64,000 bases of DNA. It comes from Pseudomonadota bacterium. GTDB lineage: Bacteria > Desulfobacterota > Desulfobulbia > Desulfobulbales > JAGXFP01. A program made the translations under genes and the position numbers. Location of the stretch: contig JAHJAA010000013.1 of the NCBI GenBank assembly GCA_018814305.1, positions 1-64,000 of the forward strand. The letters are read 5' to 3'. The notes under the pieces are model-generated. The model searched no databases, had not been told where the DNA came from, and was given only the letters and a program-made list of their open reading frames with translations. This document shows, in pieces, positions 1 through 7,095 of this stretch. Within the stretch, counting starts at the first letter, position 1. The number at the start of each line of letters is the position of its first letter.

Positions 1-1
1 C

Positions 2-127
2 CTCGAAGCCATCAACGGCCTTATTCAGGCGGTCAAAAGAAGAGCCAGAGGTTATCGAACAACCAAGAACCTGATCAACATGGCCTACCTTATTGCCGGC
101 AAACTGGATTTCATGTTACCCACTTGA
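2..127 (+). mobile_element. C-terminal end of an ISL3-family transposase (cut by window edge)
   Basis: The last 41 codons of an open frame run in from the left edge and read LEAINGLIQAVKRRARGY followed by RTTKNLINMAYLIAGKLDF. This is the characteristic C-terminus of ISL3-type (IS204/IS1001/IS1165) DDE transposases. The rest of the element lies outside the window. The sequence just after the stop, GAAATAGCGAAGAGCC at 126-141, read on the other strand begins GGCTCTTCG. That fits the terminal inverted repeats of this family, so the element probably ends near 141. It has landed inside a fic gene on the opposite strand. Confidence 0.8.
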
Positions 128-916
128 AATAGCGAAGAGCCCATTTTTTCCCGATTGTTCCAGCGTCCGATAATAACCCTTTTTGTCCCTATTTATCTGC
201 TTGGAAAGAGACACTATCTGCATCATATGGGGATAGTGAGCGGAGACCATATAATCAGTGATCGCCCGAGCAATTCTGCCATTTCCATCATCAAACGGAT
301 GAATCATCACAAACCAGAGATGAGCAATACCGGCCTGAATGAGGGGATCCGGGGCACTCTGCCTGTTGATATAGGACAGAAGCAACTTCATTTCACGCTC
401 AAGCTGACTCCGAGGTGGCGCTAGATAATGAACTTTCTCCTTTTCAATTGGGCCAGATACAATCTGCATTTGTTCATCTCCGCGATACCTCCCCACGCGA
501 ACTCTATGCAGCCCTGAATATCCGGTAGGAAAAAGCGCCGCTTGCCACCCCAAGAGCGTCGTTTCTGTCAATGGTGAATCCGCACTTTTTCTTGCATCGA
601 GCAGCAATGCCACCAGCGCATCGGTTTGTCGGCTCGAATCATCTTGATCAACAGACAAACCGAGCCGCTTTCGAATGGATGCCCTGACGGAACTGCGGCG
701 CAAGATCTCTCCTTCAATCGCAGACGTTTCCATGACATCATCGGTCAAGATTCGTTCTCTAGCATCAAGCAGCTCATCTTCAGCCACTGTCCGGCTGGTT
801 ATTTCGAGGGCACCGATCAGGCGATTCAAGGCCGTAAGCTTTGGCAGCAGTACATCGCTCGCATAGATGAATTGAGGCCAATCCGGATATTGCCAGATCC
901 ACTGATGTGTATTCAT
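116..916 (-). pseudogene. Fic/DOC adenylyltransferase, C-terminally truncated by IS insertion
   Basis: Fic enzymes transfer AMP from ATP to hydroxyl groups of target proteins. The protein (266 aa to the present stop) has an N-terminal DUF4172-like region. A TSAIEG motif at residues 64-69 fits the (S/T)xxxE(G/N) inhibitory helix of self-inhibited class II Fic proteins. The catalytic HPFDDGNGR loop is at 206-214. Full-length relatives are about 330-380 aa and continue into a winged-helix domain. Here the last seven residues and the stop are supplied by the ISL3 terminal repeat and transposase end, so roughly 100 C-terminal residues are missing. The Fic core is nearly complete, so residual activity cannot be excluded. 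Upstream lies a GTGAGG repeat tract. Confidence 0.85.
126..142. repeat. Probable right terminal inverted repeat of the ISL3-type element
   Basis: On the minus strand this stretch starts GGCTCTTCGCTATTTC, resembling the GGCTCTT/GGGTTCTT tips of ISL3-family elements. It is also where the reading frame of the disrupted fic gene stops resembling its family. The partner end and the usual 8-bp target duplication lie outside the window, so the exact boundary is inferred. Confidence 0.55.
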
Positions 917-977
917 GGCATAATCGTATCAAATATGAAGCGATTAAACAATCGTATTCACAAGGGAGGGGATAAAG

Positions 978-1053
978 ATGTGAGGGGGGAAAAGACCTGG
1001 GTGAGGAGTGAGGGGTAAATGACTTTGGGTGAGGAGTGAGGGGTGAGGGGGAA
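978..1053. repeat. GTGAGG-type repeat tract (upstream of fic)
   Basis: Head-to-tail degenerate copies of GTGAGGRG joined by AAAGACYTGG and TGACTTTGG linkers, all in one orientation. This is one arm of the intergenic repeat family found throughout the window, without an obvious inverted partner here. No gene is seen in 917-1140. Confidence 0.8.
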
Positions 1054-1140
1054 ACTGAGCAATAGCTTTACAGCCGAAGAGAACAGCCCTTGTTTTGCAG
1101 TTCAATGGACAATAACTTCGGTAGAGTTTTTTGCACAAAC

Positions 1141-1560
1141 TCATATTAAATTGGCATAAATGGCGGCAAGTTCTTCCAAATCCCCTAACCTTTCTTTTAT
1201 AAGGATGTAGACCTTCGCTAAATCGAGTTCAAGATAGTCATGAACCAAGATATTTCGAAAAGCGGCCATACCTGTCATTCTATCCGCAAGATCCTGCCCA
1301 ATCACTCCTTCTTCTGCAAGGATTTTCGGAATTTCGCCATACGTAGTTGGTTTACGATAACCGCGATCTGCAATAAGGTGATTCCCGATATCCAACAAAC
1401 ATTCTATGGAAAGATGGAGATATCTTTCCGCCGTTCCATGAATAAAGGGGTCCTCCTTGAAACGATCAAGATCATAACGCAAAACAGCACGGATTGTTTG
1501 TAAATAGTTGGAGAGTTTCCCAAGTCGTAATGCAATTACATCTTTTCTAACCATGGACAA
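1141..1560 (-). CDS. hepT: HepT-like toxin, HEPN ribonuclease (DUF86)
   Basis: The protein is 139 aa and alpha-helical, of the HepT/DUF86 type. The HEPN RNase signature Rx4HxY is present as RNILVHDY at residues 102-109. In the known MntA-HepT type VII systems, HepT is an RNase toxin silenced by AMP added by MntA to the tyrosine of this motif (Y109 here by position). The gene follows mntA with a 14-bp overlap; using the second in-frame ATG shortens the overlap to 8 bp. Overlap and pairing support a functional toxin-antitoxin operon. Target and trigger cannot be read from sequence. Confidence 0.88.
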   Translation of the reverse strand: MSMVRKDVIALRLGKLSNYLQTIRAVLRYDLDRFKEDPFIHGTAERYLHLSIECLLDIGNHLIADRGYRKPTTYGEIPKILAEEGVIGQDLADRMTGMAAFRNILVHDYLELDLAKVYILIKERLGDLEELAAIYANLI

Positions 1561-1975
1561 CCTTTTCCAACAAAGATTCTTTCAGATATTTGTAGTGTGT
1601 GGCCCGCAAAGGGATTGTATCGAGATAACTCCGCAAAACCCTCTCCTCAAAGATAATCCGGAGTTGTTTGTCCTCCTTGAGGATGACAAAATTTTGAATT
1701 ACTTGATAACAAAAAACGAGCGGGGCTTCATTGAGAATAATCAGATCAAATCGCTCAGTTTGAATTTTTTGGGCGAGAGCCCCCATTAACCGAAGGCGGG
1801 TATTTAAAAAATCAACGTGGTCTTTCAAGTAGACGGCAAAATCAAAATCACTCAACGGACCAGATCGACCTTCTTCAACTTTTGAGCCAAATAAATAAGC
1901 AAATTGAACGACATCCTCCGACTCAAAAAAATTTGCGGCGTTGATTATGATTTGTTGATCGGTTTTCTTCCCCAT
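1547..1975 (-). CDS. mntA: MntA-like nucleotidyltransferase antitoxin
   Basis: This is a minimal nucleotidyltransferase (142 aa) that would AMPylate and silence the HepT toxin encoded just downstream. The active-site signature is GSKVEEG...LSDFDFAV, a GS-x11-DxD pattern one residue longer than the usual x10. The frame stays open 51 codons further upstream, but that stretch is encoded by an intergenic repeat (core A, 2075-2129) and matches no NTase N-terminus. The internal ATG giving MGKKTDQQ is therefore preferred. A weak GAG lies upstream of this ATG. The final hydrophobic and acidic region is typical of MNT-domain proteins. Confidence 0.83.
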   Translation of the reverse strand: MGKKTDQQIIINAANFFESEDVVQFAYLFGSKVEEGRSGPLSDFDFAVYLKDHVDFLNTRLRLMGALAQKIQTERFDLIILNEAPLVFCYQVIQNFVILKEDKQLRIIFEERVLRSYLDTIPLRATHYKYLKESLLEKVVHG

Positions 1976-2074
1976 GGGTATTCTCGAACTGTCATTCCAG
2001 TGTACTACGCAAACATATGTTTTATTTACATACCTCAATCTGCCATGTTTTAAAATTGAAGTCCAGTAATTCCC

Positions 2075-2129
2075 TTTTCGTGAATTTTCAAGCAGTTGTC
2101 TTTGGAGTTTTTGCTCCTCACTCCTCACC
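2075..2129. repeat. Core A element, right half
   Basis: The stretch TTTTCAAGCAGTTGTCTTTG followed by GAGTTTTTGCTCCTCACTCC matches the right halves of the elements at 4401-4518 and 10070-10230 with few changes. The left half is missing. It lies immediately upstream of mntA and extends that frame artificially. Confidence 0.7.
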
Positions 2130-2163
2130 TTTTCCCATAATTAATTTACCCCTTGCAATGTTG

Positions 2164-2190
2164 CATATTGGAAGATATGGTTCCAATATG
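2164..2190. promoter_or_regulatory. Palindromic operator over the start of the AAA_14 fragment
   Basis: A perfect 10-bp inverted repeat, CATATTGGAA-N7-TTCCAATATG, whose last three bases are the ATG of the downstream ATPase fragment. The same half-site and spacing recur at the start of the second fragment at 4244-4267. This suggests autoregulation or a shared regulator. Confidence 0.5.
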
Positions 2191-2376
2191 CAAACATACA
2201 TCGTACGATCCATCACCAGCTTAGTCCTCAAGCGCCTGGAACAGATGCCAGCCGTAGCATTGCTCGGGCCGCGACAATGCGGCAAATCAACCCTGGCGAA
2301 ACAGATTATAAAGCAGCCCGGAGTCAAAACTGCGATATCGCTTGATAAAAAATTATTTGATCGTGTCCTCTTTTGA
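2188..2376 (+). pseudogene. N-terminal fragment of an AAA_14/DUF4143 ATPase
   Basis: The first 62 codons encode the N-terminus of an AAA_14-type ATPase. A short helix (TSLVLKRLEQMPAVALLG) leads into a Walker A motif GPRQCGKST, after which the frame ends about 30 residues later. Complete relatives, such as the gene at 4627-5778, are near 380 aa with Walker B and a C-terminal DUF4143 domain, so this is a remnant. The frame breaks exactly at a 15-bp sequence (2370-2384) that is directly repeated at 4076-4090, where a second remnant of the same family also breaks. Confidence 0.7.
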
Positions 2377-2384
2377 CTCACCTT
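2370..2384. repeat. 15-bp direct repeat, left copy, flanking the AbiE pair
   Basis: CTTTTGACTCACCTT occurs here and again at 4076-4090 in the same orientation. The following bases are also partly shared (G, then AACCT). The two copies bracket the AbiE operon and mark the break points of two ATPase remnants. Confidence 0.6.
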
Positions 2385-2497
2385 CGATAACCTGTCGTTT
2401 TTACATTCTATTTACCTTGCCCCCCCCTGGAGCGCCAGGGCAAAAAAGATCAGCACTAATTTGTCGCCGCCCGTTTCTTTCTGTCCCAACTCTTTGT

Positions 2498-3346
2498 CTA
2501 GCTTTTTGCAAGCTCAGAAATTTTATGGAGGAAAAATTTATTACTCCATAATTTCAAACTATATTGCTCATGAGGACTCAAAAAACGTTCTACATCAGTT
2601 GCTGCCTCTTGCCAGTTTGTATGCAGTATTTTCTCGGTCAGAGTTTGTTCCAACCACATCCTATCAACGACCATTTCCTGGTTTTTCCATGGGCCCCATT
2701 GCTTTAGTGCTGCCTGTAAGTGGGGGAAATTTGGCCTGATATTTTGTTTCACATACCAGCTAAAATCGTACCAATCTCTTCCTTTCAGATACGGTCTGCA
2801 AAGCAAAGCGTGAATCTTCAGTGAGAAGTTACTCATCAGATCCTGATGGCACAACTCAAAATCCAGCGGGAAATCAAGGTAGCTATACGCAAAACCGGAA
2901 TGCTCCGGTGGTAGCACATCGATTTCCAGCTTGATCTTCTGCTTTTGCATTGGATTCTGGCGAAAAAATGAAAGGTTGAGTTGGTTGCCGATCGAATTGT
3001 CTTTGATCATGGCCTTTTTTATCCGTTGATCCATCTTGCCTTTATCCAACACCTCAGACTTAAGACCAAATTCCGCAAAACAATCGATCATACCACTCAG
3101 GTAGGTAGACCAGGCAAAATCAGGGTCTGGTGATTTTAGAACAAAATCAAGGTCTTCGGAAAAGCGTGTCATCCCGTGCAAAATACGCAAACTGGTTCCA
3201 CCTTGAAAGGCAGCAAGATCAAAAAAGCCCGTACGCCACAAGCCATACAGGGCTATTTCCTGGAGGATCTCTTTACTGGCATGCTCTTCTTCCAATTGAT
3301 TTGCAGCTTTATAGGAGGCCAACCTTTCTCTTATCAATTCAATCAT
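2498..3346 (-). CDS. AbiEii-type nucleotidyltransferase toxin
   Basis: The 282-aa protein is of the AbiEii/AbiGii family, nucleotidyltransferase toxins of type IV toxin-antitoxin systems first known from phage abortive infection. It shows GGTSLRILHG at 49-58 and RFSEDLDF at 61-68, the Gly-Ser and Asp-Leu-Asp parts of the NTase site, and a later KGRDWYDF motif near residue 207. Related toxins modify tRNA ends; the substrate here is unknown. Its ATG overlaps the stop of the AbiEi-like gene in an ATGA arrangement, implying translational coupling. It has an intact length, unlike the ATPase genes around it. Confidence 0.9.
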   Translation of the reverse strand: MIELIRERLASYKAANQLEEEHASKEILQEIALYGLWRTGFFDLAAFQGGTSLRILHGMTRFSEDLDFVLKSPDPDFAWSTYLSGMIDCFAEFGLKSEVLDKGKMDQRIKKAMIKDNSIGNQLNLSFFRQNPMQKQKIKLEIDVLPPEHSGFAYSYLDFPLDFELCHQDLMSNFSLKIHALLCRPYLKGRDWYDFSWYVKQNIRPNFPHLQAALKQWGPWKNQEMVVDRMWLEQTLTEKILHTNWQEAATDVERFLSPHEQYSLKLWSNKFFLHKISELAKS

Positions 3347-3993
3347 TGATCCAGTTCCCGACCGAGCGCAGAGAGAAACGCCTTCACCTGCTTATGTTTG
3401 TATACTCGTTGCAGGGTATTCATATCCTTTTTGGTGATGCTCCGTAATAAATCAAGATCAATACGTAACCCTTCGGAAAGCCAACCGATATCTTCCCAAA
3501 TGATCTTTCGCAAACAAACCAGATCCATCAATGCCCGACATGGCTGAGCCACCAGCATTGTCTGGCCATCCATTTGATATCTGGCCACCAACTCCAGAAA
3601 AAAACCTTTCTGCACGGCAAGGGAGTGAAAGCTGTAGTTCCCCATTTTTTCATGTTCATACTGTCGTGATTTCCGGCCCGGCACAACGCTTGAGGTAGTA
3701 AAGACCTTTTCTGGAATCCAGCCGTGGTAGGATAGAGCGGTTTCAAAAGAGACGTAACTGCCAGGGGCAAGAGCCTGGGCCAAGGCAAATGGATGGGGAG
3801 GGTGCTTGCGGTAGCGATCTGCCAGCATGTATAATCCACGCTGCAACCGCACCAACTCTCCGCTTTTAAGCGCTCGGTTCATCAACCCGTAACGCCTCTT
3901 GGCACTACCACCTATCAATCGATATAGCTGTTCTACCTTGATAAATCGATCAGAAACGTCATGCTCAATAACTATTTTTGTGACAGTATGCAT
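3343..3993 (-). CDS. AbiEi-like antitoxin / transcriptional regulator
   Basis: This 216-aa protein has an N-terminal winged-helix region (about residues 17-60, with LYRLIGGSAKRRYGLMNRAL and RLQRGLYML) and a C-terminal antitoxin domain as in AbiEi/DUF6088-type proteins. Family members repress their own operon and neutralise AbiEii. It overlaps the toxin gene by 4 bp. The upstream region is the break point of an AAA_14 ATPase remnant whose out-of-frame tail overlaps this start, so the native promoter may have changed. Confidence 0.85.
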   Translation of the reverse strand: MHTVTKIVIEHDVSDRFIKVEQLYRLIGGSAKRRYGLMNRALKSGELVRLQRGLYMLADRYRKHPPHPFALAQALAPGSYVSFETALSYHGWIPEKVFTTSSVVPGRKSRQYEHEKMGNYSFHSLAVQKGFFLELVARYQMDGQTMLVAQPCRALMDLVCLRKIIWEDIGWLSEGLRIDLDLLRSITKKDMNTLQRVYKHKQVKAFLSALGRELDQ

Positions 3994-4246
3994 TAGGTTG
4001 AAATACCCGATACTTCCGAAATATGCAAGTATAAGGAACTTTCTCCAGGGATTGCAAGTGCCATGACCAATTTCGCTTTTGACTCACCTTTGGCAACCTC
4101 TGGTTTAATTTTCCAAATTGCTCAAGAATCACTCCGGCGAGGGTCGACTTCCCCGACTGCCTGGCACCGAGCAGTGCGACGCACGGGGTAGTGTTCAACC
4201 GTTTGACAATCGTATTGGTATTTTGCCGCTCAATAAATTCATGCAT
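3965..4246 (-). pseudogene. Second N-terminal fragment of an AAA_14 ATPase
   Basis: The first 49 residues or so (MHEFIERQNTNTIV and following) end in a Walker A motif GARQSGKST and resemble the start of AAA_14/DUF4143 ATPases. From about 4100 down the reading frame carries unrelated residues until the stop inside the AbiEi-like gene. The change of character coincides with the 15-bp direct repeat at 4076-4090. This remnant faces the fragment at 2188-2376, so the two cannot be halves of one gene. Confidence 0.65.
4076..4090. repeat. 15-bp direct repeat, right copy
   Basis: CTTTTGACTCACCTT, identical to 2370-2384, lies between the AbiEi-like gene and the ATPase remnant. A CTTTTGACTCACCTT pair 1.7 kb apart could be a recombination or insertion footprint. 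Confidence 0.6.
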
Positions 4247-4267
4247 ATTTGAATCACATATTCAAAT
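4244..4267. promoter_or_regulatory. Palindromic operator at the start of the second AAA_14 fragment
   Basis: ATTTGAAT-N5-ATTCAAAT (4247-4267) directly abuts the start codon of the minus-strand fragment. Read as CATATTTGAA-N7-TTCAAAT, it has the same half-site and the same 7-bp spacer as the palindrome at 2164-2190. Confidence 0.5.
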
Positions 4268-4400
4268 TTACATGGTGTCAAGGCGGTTGGGTGTTTTTGA
4301 GAGAGACCACGGGGACGTTCCAGGTTTCTGCGTGGACCAGGGAAAAAAACTTAAGTGAGGATTGAAAAAGGCGGTGACTGGTGAATAGTGATTGGTTGGA

Positions 4401-4518
4401 AAAGATCTTGGGTGAAGGGTAACTAACTGGTATGCCACGATTAAGGGAGAGTGTTCTTTTCGGGAGTTTTCAGGCCTTTGTCTTTGGAGCTCTTGCTCCT
4501 CACTCCTCACTCCTCACA
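4401..4518 (+). repeat. Intergenic repeat element, core A (full copy)
   Basis: It begins with a TTGGGTGAAGGGTAACT arm, continues with ACTGGTATGCCACGATTAAG, then TTTTCGGGAGTTTTCAGG and TTTGTCTTTGGAG, and closes with CTCCTCACTCCTCAC. The order and much of the sequence match 10070-10230 and, inverted, 17580-17742. The gap 4268-4626 holds this element and no gene. Confidence 0.75.
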
Positions 4519-4626
4519 TTTTAAAAAAAATTGGGAGGCCAAATGGACGTTGTTTAATCCCGTTATAACTGGTAACTACCTCAGGGTGCGACGATCCGGT
4601 CAAGTCTACCGCCTGAAATATCCGGA

Positions 4627-5778
4627 TCAGAACAATTCTCCCCCCCAGAGCATTTCAGCAAACAAAAGGGCCGGAATGATTTCAATACCATCCTCGGTTC
4701 TTCGCACCTTCGTTTCGCAACAGATGACAAGCCGACGTTTTATATTTGGATGATCAACGTTAAGGCTTCGCAGACCCTTAAGGTGTTGCGAATTAACTTT
4801 TTGAGTTGCCTTCGCCTCAATGGCAATTTCCATATCATTCACTATGAAGTCAACCTCGGTGCCACCGGCAAGACGCCAATAATACAGCTCGGCAAATACC
4901 TCGTGATAATGATTATAAGAATTAAGTTCGTGAAAACACCAGTTTTCAAAAGCCTTGCCAAATAATTCAGAACCAGGTTGAACAAGACCGCGCTTTGCGA
5001 GAAAATTCACGATTCCAACATCCGAAAAATAAAACTTAGCAGAGGAAGCGACCCGCCTTTTGGGACGTTTCCGATAACAGGGTAACCACCTGCCAAGCAA
5101 GGTGTCTTCAAGAATCTGGAAATATTCTTTAATGGTCTGACTGGAGACCCCGCAATCTCGGGCAATTGTCGAGAAATTAACCTGTTCTGTATCAGACAAG
5201 GCTGCCATATTGAGAAATTCTGAAAAAACAGGAAGATTGCGGACCAGTCCTTCAGCCGCTATTTCATCTCTCAGATAATTTGCGACATAGGCATTCAGTA
5301 ACCTTTTGGGCTGTTCGGCAAGATATATCCGGGGAAGATATCCATGATTTAAAAGCCGATTCAAATCCAACCCAGGCTGAAGTTCCGCACTGACCAGGCC
5401 AAACATTTCATACCGGATTGCCCGCCCCCCCAACAGATTGGCATGCCCACGTTTTACTTTTCTGGCACTTGAACCACACAGAGCAAAGTGAACATTACGA
5501 TTCTCGTGCAACCAATGCACCTCGTCGAGCAGACTTGGCAGCTTTTGCACCTCATCAATGACCACAAAAGGCGCCTCACCCGATTGGGGCAACTCCTGAC
5601 GAAGAAATTCCGGGTTATTCAGATAACGACGAAACTCTTCTGCTTTTAACAAATCGACCCAGACAGCATCCGGGTACGTTACGCGTAACAAAGTTGATTT
5701 CCCGGTTTGCCGCGGCCCCCACAAAAAAAAGGTTTCCGCGTTTTGTTGCGGTAATTTTAATTTTCTTCCGATCGCCAT
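4627..5778 (-). CDS. AAA_14/DUF4143 ATP-binding protein
   Basis: The 383-aa protein has Walker A GPRQTGKST at 21-29 and Walker B VVIDEVQ at 72-78. A sensor-like CGSSARKVK follows, then a winged-helix segment, and then a C-terminal DUF4143 domain. That domain carries GGTEVDFIV...IAIEAKAT (about 320-346), which fits a PD-(D/E)xK-like nuclease fold. Such ATPases are common in mobile and defence-rich regions, but their cellular role is not established. The length is normal for the family, so this copy appears intact while two others in the island are remnants. Upstream is a palindrome that may be its operator. Confidence 0.85.
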   Translation of the reverse strand: MAIGRKLKLPQQNAETFFLWGPRQTGKSTLLRVTYPDAVWVDLLKAEEFRRYLNNPEFLRQELPQSGEAPFVVIDEVQKLPSLLDEVHWLHENRNVHFALCGSSARKVKRGHANLLGGRAIRYEMFGLVSAELQPGLDLNRLLNHGYLPRIYLAEQPKRLLNAYVANYLRDEIAAEGLVRNLPVFSEFLNMAALSDTEQVNFSTIARDCGVSSQTIKEYFQILEDTLLGRWLPCYRKRPKRRVASSAKFYFSDVGIVNFLAKRGLVQPGSELFGKAFENWCFHELNSYNHYHEVFAELYYWRLAGGTEVDFIVNDMEIAIEAKATQKVNSQHLKGLRSLNVDHPNIKRRLVICCETKVRRTEDGIEIIPALLFAEMLWGGELF

Positions 5779-5802
5779 TGGTCACCAAAACACGAGGATA
5801 TA

Positions 5803-5818
5803 TCAAGTTACTACTTGA
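5803..5818. promoter_or_regulatory. Palindrome upstream of the intact AAA_14 gene
   Basis: TCAAGT-TACT-ACTTGA is a perfect 6-bp inverted repeat centred about 32 bp before the start codon, placed for a repressor site. Its sequence differs from the operators of the two ATPase remnants. Confidence 0.35.
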
Positions 5819-5897
5819 ATTTATCATGATATTTTCATGTGTCAATTAAAATATTCGTTGTTCAATTTTTCTCTATTTGCTCAACATTGTAGAGGAG

Positions 5898-5950
5898 GAA
5901 AAGACTTGGGTGAGGGTTAACTGATGTGAGGGGTGAGGAGTGAGGGGAAA
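5898..5950. repeat. GTGAGG-type repeat tract
   Basis: AAGACTTGGGTGAGGG, then TTAACTGA and GTGAGGGGTGAGGAGTGAGG, in one orientation. It passes directly into an AATTGGTT-type element, so two repeat families are nested or tandem here. Confidence 0.75.
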
Positions 5951-5953
5951 CGG

Positions 5954-6083
5954 CAGGTTGAATTTGTCGAACTGGTTTGATTGGTTAACAGCAGAGGTAC
6001 AACAACCTGAACGAATAAAACCAACAAAACTAACTGAACCAATAAAACCGTACTCTGTTCGGGAGTTTTCAGGTATTGTCTTA
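5954..6083. repeat. AATTGGTT-type inverted element plus a core A scrap
   Basis: The left arm has GAACTGGTTTGATTGGTT units. The right arm has the inverted AATAAAACCAACAAAACT and GAACCAATAAAACC units around a short centre near 5990-6005. It is followed at 6057-6083 by GTTCGGGAGTTTTCAGGTA, the start of the core A right half. It lies downstream of the relE-like gene. Confidence 0.65.
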
Positions 6084-6098
6084 CCAGTCCAATTCATT

Positions 6099-6377
6099 CT
6101 AATGGCCGCCGTAAACTTTACTCCGGTGACCAACCATTAAAACGAGAACCATGATTTTTTCATCTTGAATATCGCAGATCAGGCGGTATGAACTCACCCT
6201 GTATTTCCACCGACCATTAAATTCACGTCTTAATGGCGCCCCGTATCGTCGAGGGTCTTCCTCTGTGCCAATTCTTTCTCGCAAATATCGCAGAATCTCT
6301 TTTTGGACCTGCTTGTCAAGGCCAGCTAACTGCTTTTTAGCGGTTTCAGTAATCTCAATCTGCCAAGCCAAGTTCAC
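6099..6377 (-). CDS. RelE/ParE-family toxin
   Basis: The 92-aa protein has the RelE/ParE layout: an N-terminal beta strand (WQIEITETAKKQL), two helices, GAPLRREFNGRWKYRVSSYRLICDI, and a C-terminal hydrophobic strand with VLMVGHRSKVYG. RelE-type members cleave mRNA in the ribosome, while ParE-type members poison gyrase; the SYRLICDI...GHRSKVY pattern favours the RelE-type. It overlaps the antitoxin gene by 23 bp and is translated after it. Confidence 0.88.
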   Translation of the reverse strand: MNLAWQIEITETAKKQLAGLDKQVQKEILRYLRERIGTEEDPRRYGAPLRREFNGRWKYRVSSYRLICDIQDEKIMVLVLMVGHRSKVYGGH

Positions 6378-6579
6378 GCTCTAGTTCGTCAATGGTATAC
6401 GTTTGCTCTGTTCCTGTCTCGACGCGTTTCAGAATCTCGTCGGAAAGATAGGTTGCTTCTAAATCGTCCAGATGTTCAAGTATGGCCTCGCGGGCATAAA
6501 ATGACTTTGAACGACCGGATCTTTTAGCCAGGGCCTCTAGTCTCCTTTCAATATCTTCAGGCAAACGCAGTGCTAACAT
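6355..6579 (-). CDS. RelB/CopG-like ribbon-helix-helix antitoxin
   Basis: This 74-aa protein begins MLALRLPEDIERRLEALAKR, a ribbon-helix-helix DNA-binding fold, followed by SKSFYAREAILEHLDD and an acidic C-terminal toxin-wrapping tail. It should neutralise the RelE-like toxin and repress the operon. An AGGAGGAAGT ribosome-binding site precedes the ATG. A perfect palindrome sits about 20 bp upstream, where an autoregulatory operator is expected. Confidence 0.87.
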   Translation of the reverse strand: MLALRLPEDIERRLEALAKRSGRSKSFYAREAILEHLDDLEATYLSDEILKRVETGTEQTYTIDELERELGLAD

Positions 6580-6597
6580 GACTTCCTCCTTTTTTGC

Positions 6598-6609
6598 TAT
6601 ACATGTATA
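6598..6609. promoter_or_regulatory. Operator palindrome of the relBE-like operon
   Basis: TATACATGTATA is a perfect 12-bp palindrome followed by a related TATATGCA. Short AT-rich palindromes next to the antitoxin start are the usual ribbon-helix-helix operators. Confidence 0.5.
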
Positions 6610-6645
6610 TTATATGCACTTTTGAAATAACTCAAGGTGAATTAA

Positions 6646-6825
6646 GACTCTGGGTGAGGGGTAACTGATAGTCTTATTGGTTTGATTGGTCTCGATTCGT
6701 TGAATTGGTTGATGAAGGACTGTCTAATTAGTTTAATTAGTTGAATTTGTTGGATTTATTGAATTAGTTAACGAATAAAACCAACAGAACCAATAAAACC
6801 AACCAAACTGTCTTCCAACCAACAA
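6646..6825. repeat. AATTGGTT-type inverted element with a GTGAGG lead-in
   Basis: It opens with GACTCTGGGTGAGGGGTAAC and then shows TTGGTTTGATTGGTCTCG and TTGAATTGGTTGATGAAG. A central AATTAGTTTAATTAGTTG stretch follows, then inverted GAATAAAACCAACAGAACC and AATAAAACCAACCAAACTG. No gene is seen in 6580-7095. Confidence 0.7.
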
Positions 6826-6897
6826 GACACATAATCCAGAAAATTACCCACCAACTCAACAACTTAAGAAAACACGCCCAACCACACACTACCACCA

Positions 6898-6937
6898 TGT
6901 AGTCTTTGTCCTACATAAAAATAAGCATTCCCCTACA
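6898..6937 (+). promoter_or_regulatory. Exopolysaccharide regulator site 1 (TGTAG-N8-CTACA plus third half-site)
   Basis: TGTAG at 6898-6902 and CTACA at 6911-6915 form an inverted pair with 8 bp between them, and another CTACA lies at 6933-6937. The same layout, with the third half-site 22-23 bp toward the gene, occurs upstream of gmd and of the second priming transferase. This site is 181 bp before the first priming transferase. Confidence 0.5.
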
Positions 6938-7095
6938 GACGATCTCTTTTATTTTAAGTAATAAAGCTTCAATAGTTGTGGAGCGTATTGTTGAATTTCC
7001 AGTTCGCTGCGCTGGTTTTAGCGCCTCCGGGTGGTGCCACGACAGGCTCTCCGGGTCAGCCCAATGATGGAAACTTTTTTTGTTGTGAGTACCCT

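Noticed and set aside
1976..2128. N-terminal extension of the MntA-like protein
   Set aside because: These 51 codons are encoded by a core A repeat half that recurs elsewhere, and an internal ATG gives the normal family length.
6976..7095. N-terminal extension of priming transferase copy 1
   Set aside because: The paralogue begins at the equivalent MPPRYREI and the extra 40 codons have no relation to the family.
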